Source: Patiria pectinifera (taxonomy: Eukaryota; Echinodermata; Asteroidea; Valvatida; Asterinidae). Taken from it: 64,000 nt of DNA. How positions within the stretch are numbered: position 1 is the first letter of the stretch; each line of letters starts with the position of its first letter. The notes under the pieces are model-generated. The model saw only the letters and a list, made by a program, of their open reading frames with translations, did not search any database and had not been told where the DNA came from. Positions 35,435 through 46,800 of this stretch are shown here, piece by piece. The position numbers and the translations under genes were made by a program. The DNA lies in the NCBI GenBank assembly GCA_029964075.1, contig CM057147.1, forward strand, positions 27,921,513 to 27,985,512, read 5' to 3'.

Positions 35435-35775
35435 TGGTGTCGGTGACGATATTTGTCTTTTTATGCCTCGAGTTATGTCTACACCTGCTTGTTTGCACTT
35501 CATGGTGTCGGTGACGATATTTGTCTTTTTATGCCTCGAGTTACGTCTACACCTGCTTGTTTGCACTTCGTGGTGTCGGTGACGATATTTGTCTTTTTAT
35601 GCCTCGAGTTATGTCTACACCTGCTTGTTTGCACTTCATGGTGTCGGTGACGATATTTGTCTTTTTATGCCTCGAGTTATGTCTACACCTGCTTGTTTGC
35701 ACTTCGTGGTGTCGGTGACGATATTTGTCTTTTTATGCCTCGAGTTATGTCTACACCTGCTTGTTTGCACTTCAA
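35435..35775. repeat. Five 68-bp tandem units derived from the LINE 3' UTR
   Basis: The unit GTGTCGGTGACGATATTTGTC + TTTTTATGCCTCGAG + TTATGTCTACACCTGCTTG is repeated five times with 1-2 differences. The core TTTGTCTTTTTATGCCTCGA also occurs singly at 32272-32310 in the 3' UTR of the LINE, and both are followed by the same sequence (GTGCGAGTATACTCCAGCGG). A piece of LINE tail has thus become a minisatellite. Confidence 0.85.
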
Positions 35776-35816
35776 CCGATGTGCGAGTATACTCCAGCGG
35801 AGGTTTCTGCACAGTA

Positions 35817-37753
35817 TATATCAACTTCATCCTTAGTAAGATCAGCTTCACTTGAGGCAGAATTTTTGCCAAATAGTATACCAGATAGAATAACCATCAC
35901 TGTATGTACATGTATTCTTTTATTTTGCTGAAATACCAACTTAATAAAAACAAATAGTGTGTACATAAAACAATATCAGTTACTCACTGAAGATCGTCCT
36001 GCTGACCCATATTCGCCTCTGAGTGTCTTTAACAAGGATGGTGGAGTGGAGTTTCTCCTCACAGCACCAAGAACTGCACCAAAGTTGCTGGATGTCAGTC
36101 GATTTTGTTTATACGCAACCTACACATCAAGAAATGAAAATAACAATTAAATATGTCTGTGTTTTGTTACTTGCATGCCCAAAGACATCACTCTTAAAAA
36201 CTGCACTTCAGTTCTCTTGTGCTTGCAATCCAGATTCATAAAGTAAATAGTCATTTTACTTTACATAGGAATACAAAACTGTATTGTCCTCGGTAAAAGT
36301 AGCATTTAATTTGTTTACTAATGAAAAATTTGTTTGAAAAGTGAAACAACAACTATAAAATGCTTACCACAAAGCATTATGACGTTGACCAACAGTAGTC
36401 CTTTCAATCACCTTGACATCCTCTTCAGAAACAGCCATGTGTTCTACTACATACTCTACTTTGTCCGGGGCATGTTCAAATTCAGGTGTGCTTGTTATAA
36501 AAGCATAGCTTTTTACTTGTTTGACCTATTGAAAAAGTTGCATAAAAGTCTGTTAGTGAACATTTAAGTCCAGAATGTGGTGTTGATTGGGTGGAGAACC
36601 CACAAACCAACCCTGAAGAAAATATACTGACATGCGGCAAAGGTGATAGTTTGAACAATGCTGCCATTGATTTCACACAGTTAGGGAAGCATTACACCTA
36701 AATCAAACAACATTTTAAAATTGTCTTTATTTTAGTGCATGCACTCTATTTGGTCATTGTGCATGATTACAATATTTAATTTTTGTTTTTTTGTATTTAA
36801 TTTTTGTTTAACACCAAACTGGGGTACTTGCAAATTGTAGAAGTAATTAAGATTATCTTATCAAAGTGCACAGTTAAAAAGGTTTTATGGGTGTTTGTAC
36901 AGTTCTCCAATATGTCTGCACAATTATATCCCCAAAAGAAACATCTGCCTCCGATCCTCCAACAAAATTGAGTTCCTTGCAATTTATGAACGATTAAATG
37001 TGTGTGGTGTAAAATCTTAAGCTAATTTCACCCTAATGCATTTTGGAAAAGTAAAGTGGTATTATTATTATTATTATTATTATTATATCGGCCAAATGAA
37101 CAAACAACAAAGGAAAAAAAAAATAAAAAGTAAAATAAACAAAAATTGGAAATTGAAAAGTAAGACCAGACAAGACTGAAGAATGCGAGTAGGAATGGGT
37201 CGGGGAGGGGAGGGTGGACAGTTTGACAGGGGAGAGGAGATAGAGGGACAGAAAACAAAAACAATATAACATTCCAAACCGGCCAGGGTAAACAAAAGTG
37301 TACTAAAACACTGTAGCCCTAAGGCCTGCCAACCCATGCTCGAAATGTCTACACAAAAATAAATAGTATTCCATGTAAATATAAATATTTATATGAGTGC
37401 CAATATATAAATGAAAACAAAAAAACTAAATCAAAACAAAACAAGAACAAAAATACACGGAGGCATTTCTACCATGTACATTTTTGGGAAGGCCTGCGTA
37501 CACAATTGGCACAATTGCAGACTGCACAACCCCATTGGCACAATTGCAGAATACCCCGCCACTCGATCTATCCACCTCGTAGCCGGCTACGAGGTCACGG
37601 TTAGTTGACCTCAATTGTGCCAATTGTATAGGCCTTCCCAAAAATGTACATGGTAGAAATGCCAAAGTAGTCTGCCGAAGGCCAAGGGGGGTAATAATAA
37701 TAATAGTGGATATTTATAAAGCGCACGTATCCACCAGGACTGGTGCTCAAGGC
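35817..37753. repeat. Segmental direct repeat, copy B
   Basis: Second copy of 33008-34945. It includes the minus-strand LINE tail (37060-37370), the MITE (37462-37663) and the SINE 3' fragment (37686-37753), and stops abruptly at GGTGCTCAAGGC. The 0.87 kb between the copies (34946-35816) holds the rest of the SINE and the 68-bp array, so the repeat unit is about 2.81 kb and copy B is incomplete. Confidence 0.85.
35988..36525 (-). pseudogene. YqaJ-like exons, copy B
   Basis: Exons at 36525-36368 and 36119-35988 duplicate those of copy A with the same splice sites. The reading phase across the junction that works in copy A is not kept here, so this copy is probably non-functional. Confidence 0.55.
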
Positions 37754-38165
37754 TTGAATACGGGTGAGCTCATGTGGGTGTCACATGGGAAAAACCTGGG
37801 AAAACCTATGTGGGCAGAATATGGGCCTGCCCATATGGGTGTTACATGGGGAAAAGCTGATCTAAGTTTGAACTTCCAGTCGAGCCGGAAGTAAATGTCG
37901 AAGGAGGTCATGTACAGTTCGCACATGTTGATCTATGAATGTAGCATTGCATTGCAAAGTATGAACACGATTGGTGATATTGTTGAACAGTTATAAGAGA
38001 AATAACTGATCATATTTCGAACATCCGGTAGAGCCGGAATTTAAGGTCAAATGAGGTCGTGTACACTGCCAAGTTGTTGTTCAGTGAATTGTCTATGGAA
38101 TGGGAAAGTATTCACAAGATCGACGGTGTTAGTCAAGAGTTATAAGCTAAAGAAGTTGTTTAGAA
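37754..38165. repeat. Two diverged 147-bp tandem units after an ATGTGGG-type repeat end
   Basis: The units 37862-38009 and 38010-38157 share GAACxTCC.GTxGAGCCGGAA, GGAGGTCxTGTAC and GTTATAAG. The preceding 100 bp has CATGTGGGTGTCACATGGG and GCCCATATGGGTG, like the segment at 24330-24400. Confidence 0.6.
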
Positions 38166-38888
38166 AATGTCTTGTTGATCATTAAGAGTTGGTATGCAAA
38201 TAGTCATGAATATTTATCACGTAACTGAGCATGCTCACTTGTGAAACAAAGCTGTGGGAGGAGCTTGAAAATTTGCTAACTGTGATTTAGAAAATGGAAA
38301 TTATTGGGCATATATATAGGAAGTGTGCACACAAAAGATGTAATTAGAAAGGACAGAGAGGGAGGGATGATTATGGGGGATGTGATTACGGGTATAGGGG
38401 ATGTGATTACGGGGTATATTATGGTTGTAGATGTTATTTGGGAGGATTAAGGAATTAATTAGGAGAAGTAAAGTTGGAAAGTTGGCTGGAGCATTGTGAG
38501 ATGTATTAGCAGGGAATATGACTAGGGTATGCAAGTGATTTAATGGAAATATAATGTGATTTGGACATTATGGTGGATGAGAATGTAATAAGGTAAGATT
38601 TAGGATTAAGATTAGGATTAATATATTTTGGACAACCCACATCTTACCCAGATGGGTAATCAATACTCTGGTTTCTACAATCTATTCTAAAGCTGTTGGA
38701 AGCAGTACTAACAATTGGTATCTGGCAACCTGTCCCTTGGCCTTCCCTATGGCGAATTACAAACAAAGTAATAACGGTAATTTTATAATAATTTAGAAAT
38801 AAAAGTAAGCAACACGTGTACATTCGCCTATCAATGAATGTCTACCGTTAGTGACCAGCCCTGACTAGTGATAGACGCTTGCGCTTAC
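38166..38888. other. Non-coding
   Basis: Purine-rich stretch with GGGGATGTGATTACGGG repeats near 38370-38420. Possible minus-strand splice signals near 38650-38700 are not convincing. Confidence 0.4.
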
Positions 38889-38936
38889 CTCCACTTTGTA
38901 ACTTCGCTGCTTCGTTGAAGCCTGAACCTTCCCCAT
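38889..38936 (-). CDS. Candidate first coding exon on the minus strand
   Basis: ATG (complement at 38936-38934, context ATCATGG) opens MGKVQASTKQRSYKVE and meets a consensus donor (GAG followed by GTAAGC) exactly in phase 0. The peptide is basic and soluble. It lies upstream, in the same orientation, of the YqaJ-like exons and could be their first exon; no intermediate exon is recognised. Chance cannot be excluded for a 16-codon exon. Confidence 0.3.
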
Positions 38937-39014
38937 GATCATACCGCCTGGTTGAACTTGAACAAACAGCACTCTCCCCGATTTAAAGGCATTTTCGGCC
39001 TTCTTAAGTCGCTC

Positions 39015-39430
39015 AAAGACAAATCGACCGTTGAGACAAATCGCCTTGCATGTTTTTGGGCCTAGTTTTGGGGGCTTAAAAGGGTATAGTACCGAGGATT
39101 TTGACGGCGGCTGATCGCCGTTTCAGTGGGAGTTATGACACATGAGTTTTTTTGTTGCATATAACTAGAGCCGCTATAGCGCAGCGTATTGTCCGTGCAC
39201 ATCGTTCGTTTTTTCCGGGCCTGTGCGCGCATCCCCGGTCAACGTGGCCTTACCGTGCACGGTGGCATCGTTTTTGCCGGGCCTGTGCGCCCACTTGCCG
39301 CCGGTCAACTTGTCCGTTCCGAGTTGTCTCAACGGTCGACTTGTCTCAACGGTCGACTTGTCTCAACGGTCGAGTTGTCTCAACGGTCGACTTGTCCCGA
39401 GTCGAGTTGTCTCAATGGTCGACTTGTCTG
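39015..39430. repeat. CAACGGTCGACTTGTCT repeats, inverted halves
   Basis: Seven 17-18-bp units TTGTCTCAACGGTCGAC are at 39303-39430. Two units in the opposite orientation (GACAAATCGACCGTTGAGAC) are at 39018-39045. The arrangement resembles the foldback elements elsewhere in the window. Open frames across it reflect the repeat. Confidence 0.6.
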
Positions 39431-39655
39431 ACATTCCTCTGGATGATCCTTAAAAAAACTACAAAGAGTAAAACACGAGACCGGTTCCATTTACTTGATA
39501 CAAACAAAAAACAGCTGATTGTGTTGACAGACGACCTTTGACAGTACACTTTCTACTTCGCCAAACTTGCAGTTGGAGCCGGAAGTTCACCATCACGTGA
39601 CGTATGACGTAGCCACTTACGAACAGGATAGCGGAGCGTGAAAAGTAGTCTGGTT

Positions 39656-40262
39656 CCCAGACCAAAAGATTCCGATTATTCCTGATGAATTTAAGACGTG
39701 AGCGTCGCAACCTCGTCCCCAGTGCTTACTTTATTTCCAACGTTGTTTCCAATAGTAAACCCTGGATAGGAAACTTCCTCCCTGCATCCTGATTCGATAC
39801 CGCAATTGGCTAGAAATGGATTTATATCGTGTACTTGGTGTTGGTATTCACAAACGTGCAGTACGTGTTTTCGCGATCATTCGTCCACGCCTTTTCGAAA
39901 ATATTCATTTCCTTTCCAGTTTGTTAATATTATTATGAAATGTGATACTGCATGTTGTCTCGTTAAGATCATAACAGTTTAATTAAAATAAAATCATGTT
40001 TTCGTAACTCACGCCATGCCTCGCGCTGCGACGAATTGATTCTGTTTTTACCCCAGACACCGCATACAAAAACAAACGCAAATGTAACGCACATGCAGGC
40101 ACCAGACTACTCCCAATTTGCATACGTGTTCAAAAATCTTGCACATGCAAATGATCCAATACCAGGGTGAGAGAGCAGGTAGTGGTGGGCGCGTACTGCT
40201 CGACACCATGGGGACGAGGTTGTGAGCGTCGGGAATAATTGTCAGGTCTGGGAACCAGACTA
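39656..40262. mobile_element. 607-bp MITE with 9-bp target duplication
   Basis: Ends TAGTCTGGTTCCCAGACC and GGTCTGGGAACCAGACTA are complementary. The flanks are CGTGAAAAG on both sides (39647-39655, 40263-40271). A 9-bp duplication suggests a Mutator-like mobilising transposase. Subterminal GAGCGTCGCAACCTCGTCCC is also mirrored (GGGACGAGGTTGTGAGCGTC). Partial copies occur at 2023, 6228, 47798 and 48481. Confidence 0.8.
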
Positions 40263-40271
40263 CGTGAAAAG

Positions 40272-41639
40272 AGCGAATTGCGTATGCGTGAGCCGCTGGG
40301 CGGTGGAGCACCGTCAAAATATTGCTTTCATAACCTTCCAAACTCAGGACAGTGTTGCATTTTAATTTATACTGGTTGTGCACCAACTGAACGGAACCTT
40401 ATTACTTCGGCGTAAGAACCCGGCACAGTACAGAAAAACAATCTGCAAGCCAGACCATGTCACAGATGTTTTCTTTTTGTCTCTAGCCTGATCCCGATTC
40501 AAGATCTGGCACTTCACTTATATTGCAATCTGCGGAAAAAAGTTCCTGAAATTTGTCGGTTACTTTTCCGGAAATCAGCCAAATCAAAGACAAGGCCCAA
40601 GTCAAACAGGTACGTATACTGCAGGCACTGTGTTGAGAGTGAAAATGAACGTTCTTGGATCCGCGATCAGTTGACATCCGTGCTCGGTTGATTTGTGTTT
40701 TCAACTGAATTCTGGCTCACACCGTGTTGAGTCTCATGTACTATTTGATTGACTGCTAATTTTGTCAATATTAAATTGTGAATCCTTGCCCCTACTTTTT
40801 CAAAACGGTGTCTTCCTCGATCTTGTCTTGCCTAGTATATCTTTTCTCACAAGGTAATTCGTATGGTGCTGAGTGCTGACTGTATTGCGTCAACTTGTTT
40901 TTTTCCTCGGTAATTTATTTATCCAAGCATAAAGTAAAATACGCAGCTGTAATCAAATCCCTGTGTACCTGCATGTCTTTTGTACAAGTGAGTGTAATGT
41001 TCAGGGGGTGCACCAAACATGAAAAAAAAAATCAGGCCAACTTTACTCGCTCTTTAGCTAGCAAAGTTCCCCAAAATTGTCATTGGGCAGAGAAAACGTC
41101 CTCAGTATTTCACCAACCAAGTTTGAAAACTGAACTCCCTATTCGAAGGAGATTTTTCTTCAATAATTTTCACATGAGAGAGATGTCAAAGATTTTCAAT
41201 GTGAGGCCAAAGACTAGACTGGTACATGTCCAACTGTTTGAAAAGACTGACGTCTTTATTCGTTGTCATTAGTCTGGTGGCTGACTATGGAGAAATGTGT
41301 AGAAATAGAACCCTAGTACCCGACATCCTAGATATTTTTTTGGCACAGATGATTGATGCAGTACTGAAGATGTATTGGTTGTTTAAGATGCCAGTCTATT
41401 TTGTTGTATTGCATGTCGTCAGTACCTTAGCTTTGGGATTCTTACACACAGTATTGAGTCCCAAGGTTTCGGATTAGGTTGCCCCTGAGATAGTGGCTTA
41501 AGAACCGTTTCATTTGGGAGGAATTTGGCCAAATACTCCAATGATTTTGAGCTTCCTACGAACCTGATGTTCTCGTGTTTAAACAAGTTCAAGTAAATTT
41601 TTAATCCACATCCCCTAGAATTTTCATTTTGATTAAGGC
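40272..41639. other. Non-coding
   Basis: A 125-codon open frame at 40895-41272 has no recognisable domain and no supporting splice or codon pattern, so I do not call it a gene. Confidence 0.35.
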
Positions 41640-42358
41640 TTTGAGAATGGCCGGCTCTTCCGTCAGCAAATATGATGTGCAATGGGATCTGTGGCTAGTC
41701 CAGAAATTTGCGACATTACGTTACATGATTTTGAGTTACAAATCTCAGCCCTCACAGACAGAATCCTGTTCTGGGCAAGATTCAGAGATGATATACTTAT
41801 CGTCTTCAATGGCTAACTCGAATCCTTCACTCGATTTGTTCACCAGTTGAATCAATTGCATCCCACCCTCAAATTCACATTTGAGGCATCCGAAACTTCC
41901 ATCACATACATGGACCTTACCATTTTTAAAGGCCTGCGTTTCCTTTCAACCAGTACCCTGGACACACAAGTGTTCACGAAACCTACGGAAACATGTCAGT
42001 ACTTGGACATCATCCCATCCAGACCATGTGTTCCACGGTTTTATCAAAGGAGAAATCCTACGATATGCCAGAAACACAAACAATGAGGATGATTTCTTAC
42101 AAAAAGTACAAAGGTTCGAAGAAAAACTACTGAAAAGAGGCTACAATCAAGCCGATATTCACAAGTGCAAGCAATCCATTGATTTCTCACAAAGGAAATC
42201 TATGATTCACACAGAACAAGTGAAAACCAAAAAAGAACTTCCCCTCGTCTTCACCACGACTTACAACCCCCATGTAAAACACATGGACATCAAGCCTGCT
42301 CTCTCCAAACACTGGCATCTTATCTCAAGCAACCCAACTTTGAAGGAAGTTTTCCCTA
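41640..42358 (+). mobile_element. Penelope-like element remnant (reverse transcriptase to C-terminal region)
   Basis: Recognisable in order: a reverse-transcriptase palm segment ending FRDDILIVFNG, LHPTLKFTFEASETSITYMD, a KPTETCQYL motif, then FEEKLLKRGYNQADIHKC and ELPLVFTTTYNPHVK. This order is diagnostic of Penelope-like retroelements. The upstream part and the GIY-YIG endonuclease are not seen. The copy is broken in several places, and its end is joined to a CAGTGGCG-family MITE end. Diverged in sequence from the copies at 46-51 kb. Confidence 0.8.
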
Positions 42359-42379
42359 AACCTCTTTTAGTTGCCCCCC

Positions 42380-42419
42380 CCCCCTCCCCCACTGAAAAAT
42401 TCCTGGCTACGCCACTGGC
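42380..42419. mobile_element. CAGTGGCGTAGCC-family MITE end
   Basis: CACTGAAAAATTCCTGGCTA + CGCCACTG is the right terminus of the family complete at 45013-45120. It truncates the Penelope-like remnant. Confidence 0.7.
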
Positions 42420-43847
42420 CCCGGTTGACCATGCACACCGTGGCTCGAACTGTAGTGTGATCCGGTACACTCGCTGGCCCGGCCAGCTGTTGCTTCCCCA
42501 TCACTGTTGCGGTCCGCTACCGCTTCAGTCCGGCCGTCTCTGCGAAGCGATAGCTCGTACCGTGCCCACTCGGTTCAGCTAGAATTTTTGGCTTACTTGG
42601 TTCCCCCAGTTAGTGTTGTGAGACTCCGAAACCGGTGTTGAAACCAAGGAAAAGCCTGACGTTGGAGGAATCCCCACAAAGTTAAATAAACCAAGTCACT
42701 GTGTGAAAGTTCTGTTTCCCGCCAAATTCGTTATCATAGATAATAATGTTGATTCTAATATAAAGTTAATGAACTAATAGGGAATGCAACAATAATTTCA
42801 GGAATGAATTGCAGGGCAGCTCCGTCGCACAGCCTTTAACGTGTCACCACTTGAAACTTAGAACTGATATATACACATGGATTACAAGATACGAGAACTA
42901 TTCGATTGCCTCATTGATGTTCTCCGAAGTCACCGTGTTAAGATTAGAAAAAGTTTTAACTATGGAAGGTTGTGAATCTTTTCTTTCAAAACTGAGGGAG
43001 GAATTATTGCAGTCATATTTATTTTATCGTCAATGTAAAATTGTGTCTTATTTCATTTTGTTCCCGGGTATTTTCTTGTTGTTTCTTTGGTGTGTGTATT
43101 TAATGTGAGTGTAGACCTATGTATGTCAACTAGGTTGTTTGTTTTTATGGTTTGCATTTTTCTATCTGGGATCGCTTTTGTTTCTCGGTTTTGTTTTGTT
43201 TTGTTTTGTTTGTAATAATCTTTTTAGCCCGTTTGTCATTCATTCCCGTTATTGAATCTGGTTGTTTGTTTTGTTTGTTTGTTTGTTTGTTTGTTGGGTT
43301 GTAAGAGTATTTATGTATAAGTTCGTTTTTATATTTTTGTATCTGCCTGGTTTGTCTAATGTTTCACTCTATGATTTTTTTGCTGAGTCTTGTCTCATCT
43401 CCCCGTCTTGTCTCGTCTCGTCATGTCTCGTCTCGTGTGGTTTCGTATGATTTGTACAATTTACTTTTCAATAGTACTTTATTTTTTATGAATGGAATTT
43501 TAAATCTGTTTTATTGGCAGGGGTTTGGATAATCGTCTGATGACAGTTGTTTTTTTTTTTACTTTACATATCCGTGGCAGCCTGTCCAACTTTTAGCTTT
43601 TATTTTATGTTTTAAGATTTAAAATAAAATAATTGAATCAAATAAATCAAATAAAGTTTCTTCAAGTCTTTATTACGCTGGAGATTTCCCGATCGCAGTC
43701 ATGTTTGTGTACCATACTTTCCCACACATAAACTTTTCATCTTGAAGGCTCATGTCACAGGAATGTCCCATTAAATTGTTTAGAAATTATGTTGAAAAAT
43801 AACATCTTCATGGATTCCCAGCACAACTCCTCACAATAAGCCCAGTG
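42420..43847. other. Non-coding, low-complexity T/G tracts
   Basis: GTTTGTTT repeats (43140-43300) and a CGTCTCGTC tract (43400-43440). No gene. Confidence 0.4.
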
Positions 43848-43851
43848 TTAA

Positions 43852-44200
43852 CCCTAAAGGGGCCGGGTTATTTTGACCATCTCTCAGCCGGGGGGGGGGC
43901 CCCTAAGATCTCGGCCATCGAGTGACGAAAAATTTTGAAACTCGGCACATGCATAGAGCAACTCTTCCTAAACATACTCAAGAAATTTCATGACTATAGG
44001 TCAAAGGGTTTTGGAATTATGGCTAATTAATTATTCCTATGTACGAATGGCAATTCTGCTCTGTGTACACGACGTATATGCGAAAATTCAGTTTTCACGG
44101 CGCGTAGCGCCGGAAAATTTTTCGCTACGCGGCAACCCGTGGTCCGATTTTTATGTTTTTGGTATCAAAAGATGCGCAAAGCCCCCCGGCCCCTTTAGGG
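43852..44200. mobile_element. piggyBac-type MITE, TTAA target duplication
   Basis: CCCTAAAGGGGCCGGG at the left and CCCGGCCCCTTTAGGG at the right form 16-bp inverted ends, flanked by TTAA at 43848-43851 and 44201-44204. The 349-bp interior is non-coding. TTAA plus CCC..GGG termini indicates piggyBac-family mobilisation. Confidence 0.8.
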
Positions 44201-44204
44201 TTAA

Positions 44205-45012
44205 AAATATTTCTCGTTGTGGGTCTGAAAATGAAAATTGTCGGTTTGTGTATTAAGAATATGATCAAGTGAAATTATTTATGCAGTATTTTGCCCATTT
44301 CCCTCAAAATTGCATATTGTAATATTGTACATTTTTATCAATTTGCTAGAATATGTGATACCTCACCAAGTGTCTTTTAACGAAATTCAATCAGAATATT
44401 TATCAATTTAAAAAAAAAAAATAGTTGTTTTGTTACTTGTTGGTGTCCCTGCCACACTGTACGATGGTGTACCCGTGCGTTATGCACGTGGATTGTTTAC
44501 TTTTGTTTTGACGGGGAATTTACTGAATAGAGTCTGGTGACTGTACATAGAAATTTCTTTGAATACAAATCGAATCGTTCGTTCATGTGCACTTGTTATG
44601 CCAAGCAGTGGCAGTGGTTCAAGGATATTTATGTTGACCTGTACTTTGGTACTGTTGTCTCCAGGACAATTGTGTGTACGGTAACCCGACGTACCCAGAT
44701 TTTTAAAGGCTAAATTGCCGACCTCAAACATGTTAGTGCCATATTTGGCAACTATAATGTGCGTTATTAGTTTAATTAAACAAATGAACAGGTTAATTAA
44801 ACATAGTACAATTGAAGGTACCTAAAAGTAAACATAACAGCATAGAAGACCGACAGACGAACATAAAATGTTACAAAATAAACATATTCGTCTGGATAAT
44901 TTTTTAGGGCGTTACTGGCAAGTTAACACAAACTTGGTGTCAAATAGATCATGGGAGCTACTTTTCTTTGACTTTTCATACAAGTTTACATAAACTTTAA
45001 CTGTATGACCTG
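44205..45012. other. Non-coding
   Basis: No gene or repeat that I can support. Confidence 0.35.
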
Positions 45013-45120
45013 CAGTGGCGTAGCCACGGGGGGGGGGGGGGGGCGACGGCCCCCCATGAAACCTTGTCGCCCCCCAGTCGCCCCCCCCCCCCCACTGAAA
45101 AATTCCAGGCTACGCCACTG
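45013..45120. mobile_element. 108-bp CAGTGGCGTAGCC MITE, complete
   Basis: CAGTGGCGTAGCCACGGGG... and ...CCAGGCTACGCCACTG are terminal inverted repeats around a G-run/C-run core that includes CCCCCACTGAAAAATTCC. Fragments occur at 11545, 42380 and 55725. Confidence 0.75.
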
Positions 45121-45484
45121 CGTACATGTGTGTGCATGTATTGTAGAGCATGTGCATACATGTGGTGCAAAAGTTAGCAATTCCAAATTGATCAATCTGC
45201 CATCAGCACCCCCCTCGCGTGCACGCGCCTGTATTTATCAATGCATATGCAACACCATCTCTATGCATATGCAGCAACATCGCTTGACCAATCTAAGTAA
45301 CCAATTTTTGAATACTCGTTTATTATGTTCAGTAGGTATGGAAGACTGGATAACAATCTGCAAAAGTTTTAAAAACGTAATCTGAATATGTAGATTTCAA
45401 ACACATTATATTTGGATGATATTTAGATGATACATCTTAGTCCGGGAGCCCAGCGAGGTTTAAAGGGACACTAGGTCATGGAAC
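45121..45484. other. Non-coding, left flank of the foldback
   Basis: Ends GGGACACTAGGTCATGGAAC. A related phrase (GGACCTAGTGCCCC, complement) is at 56050-56064. Confidence 0.4.
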
Positions 45485-45539
45485 AGCCCAATTGTATGGT
45501 GTTCTATAGACGCCAAATCTATGGTGTTCTATAGACGCC

Positions 45540-45965
45540 AAATCTGCGTCGCGTCGTGCTTTCACGTCGTGCCGTCGCGTCGTACCGTCGCGTCGTGCCG
45601 TCGTCCGTCGCGTCGTGCCGTCGCCCGTCGCGTCGTACCGTCGCGTCGTGCCGTCGCGTCGTGGCGTCGCCCGTCGCGTCGTGTCGTCGCCTCTTAAATT
45701 ACCGTTTCTAAGCACGTACACTGCATGAGGAAGCGATGCACCTTCACACGTCGCGTCGTGCCGTCGTGCGTCGCGTCGTGCCGTCGTGCGTCGCGTCGTG
45801 CCGTCGCCCGTCGCGTCGTGCCGTCGCCTGTTACCTCGGCGCTTCTAAGTAGACTGCTTGAAGAGGCGACGCACACATTGCCCGTCGCGTCGTGCCGTCG
45901 CCCGTCGCGTCGTGCCGTCACGTCGTGCCGTCGCCCGTCGCGTCGTGCCGTCGCCCGTCGCGTGA
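45540..45965. repeat. CGTCGTGCCGTCGCCCGTCG array, left arm
   Basis: Two blocks of irregular units (CGTCGTGCCGTCGC and variants with CGTACCG or GTGCG) are separated by unique DNA with GCTTCTAAGTAGACTGCTTG. It is the counterpart of the array at 51305-52125. Confidence 0.8.
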
Positions 45966-46079
45966 CTGTATCTTTCTTGGCAATAGGTGGCGCCTTCATT
46001 CTTCATGTACCTGTACTGTATTTATGACATGCGTGCCGTGCGGTGAAAGTGTTGCAAATTGCTATGTCGTACAGTTTGT

Positions 46080-46800
46080 ACACGGTTTGTGGGGAGGCCT
46101 ATTATTAGTGGTTGCGGAGGTCCGACTCAATCAATTTCAAAATACATAGACTATTTTCTGCTTCCGATTGTCAAACAACAAAGCACATATACACGCGATT
46201 CCGGGCATGTGCTTGAAAAACTAAACAACGTGACATTGAAGCAGGATAGCCTATTGATCACATTGGATATTGTGTTCATGTATACGAACTGCCCACAAGA
46301 TGAGGCAATTGAATCAGTTTGCGATGCACTTGAAGTTGCCGATAGCAGTATGTACGCAATACCCTAACCTACAAGAGAGCACGCTCGCTGTCTCCTGGAA
46401 CTTATCATGCATCGAAACATATTTGAATTCAATGGAAAGTTCTTCAGACAGAAAATTGGCGTGGCTATGGGAAGCGAATGCAGTCCAGAAATATGCGATA
46501 TAACCCTGTTCAAATATGAAAAAGAAATTATTCTCCCACACAATCCTTCAATTGTGAGTTACATGAGATACAGGGACAACGTCTTAATACCACCACCCAC
46601 AAATTAAACACCAAGCTCTTAAGCAGGCCCATCTGAAAAACTGGAATCTGATCAGCGATAATGATTTTCTCAGTGCACTCTTTGCGACCCAACCCATCCT
46701 GGCATACAAACGACAAAAAAACATAAAAGGTGGCCTGGTCCGATCAAGGATTAACCCATCTCAACCATCCAACCAAGAAGAAAAACTTGGATGAGGAGAA
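46080..46800 (+). mobile_element. Penelope-like element fragment, left arm
   Basis: RT signatures readable in + orientation: RPIISGCGGPTQSISKYIDY, LLITLDI.FMYTNCP.DEAI, FFRQKIGVAMGS, YRDN.LI position, and the tail KGGLVRSRI-like. The RT begins in mid-domain, so the fragment was 5'-truncated before inversion. An internal part is missing relative to the right arm. Broken in several places. No GIY-YIG domain. Confidence 0.8.

Noticed and set aside
35400-35855. Repeated peptide MSFYASSYVYTCLFALHGV
   Set aside because: By-product of the 68-bp tandem units, not a protein repeat under selection.
40895-41272. 125-codon open frame on the + strand
   Set aside because: No recognisable motif; composition and location among TE fragments give no support.
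45476-46149. Arg-rich open frames in the left foldback arm
   Set aside because: Same satellite artefact as in the right arm.
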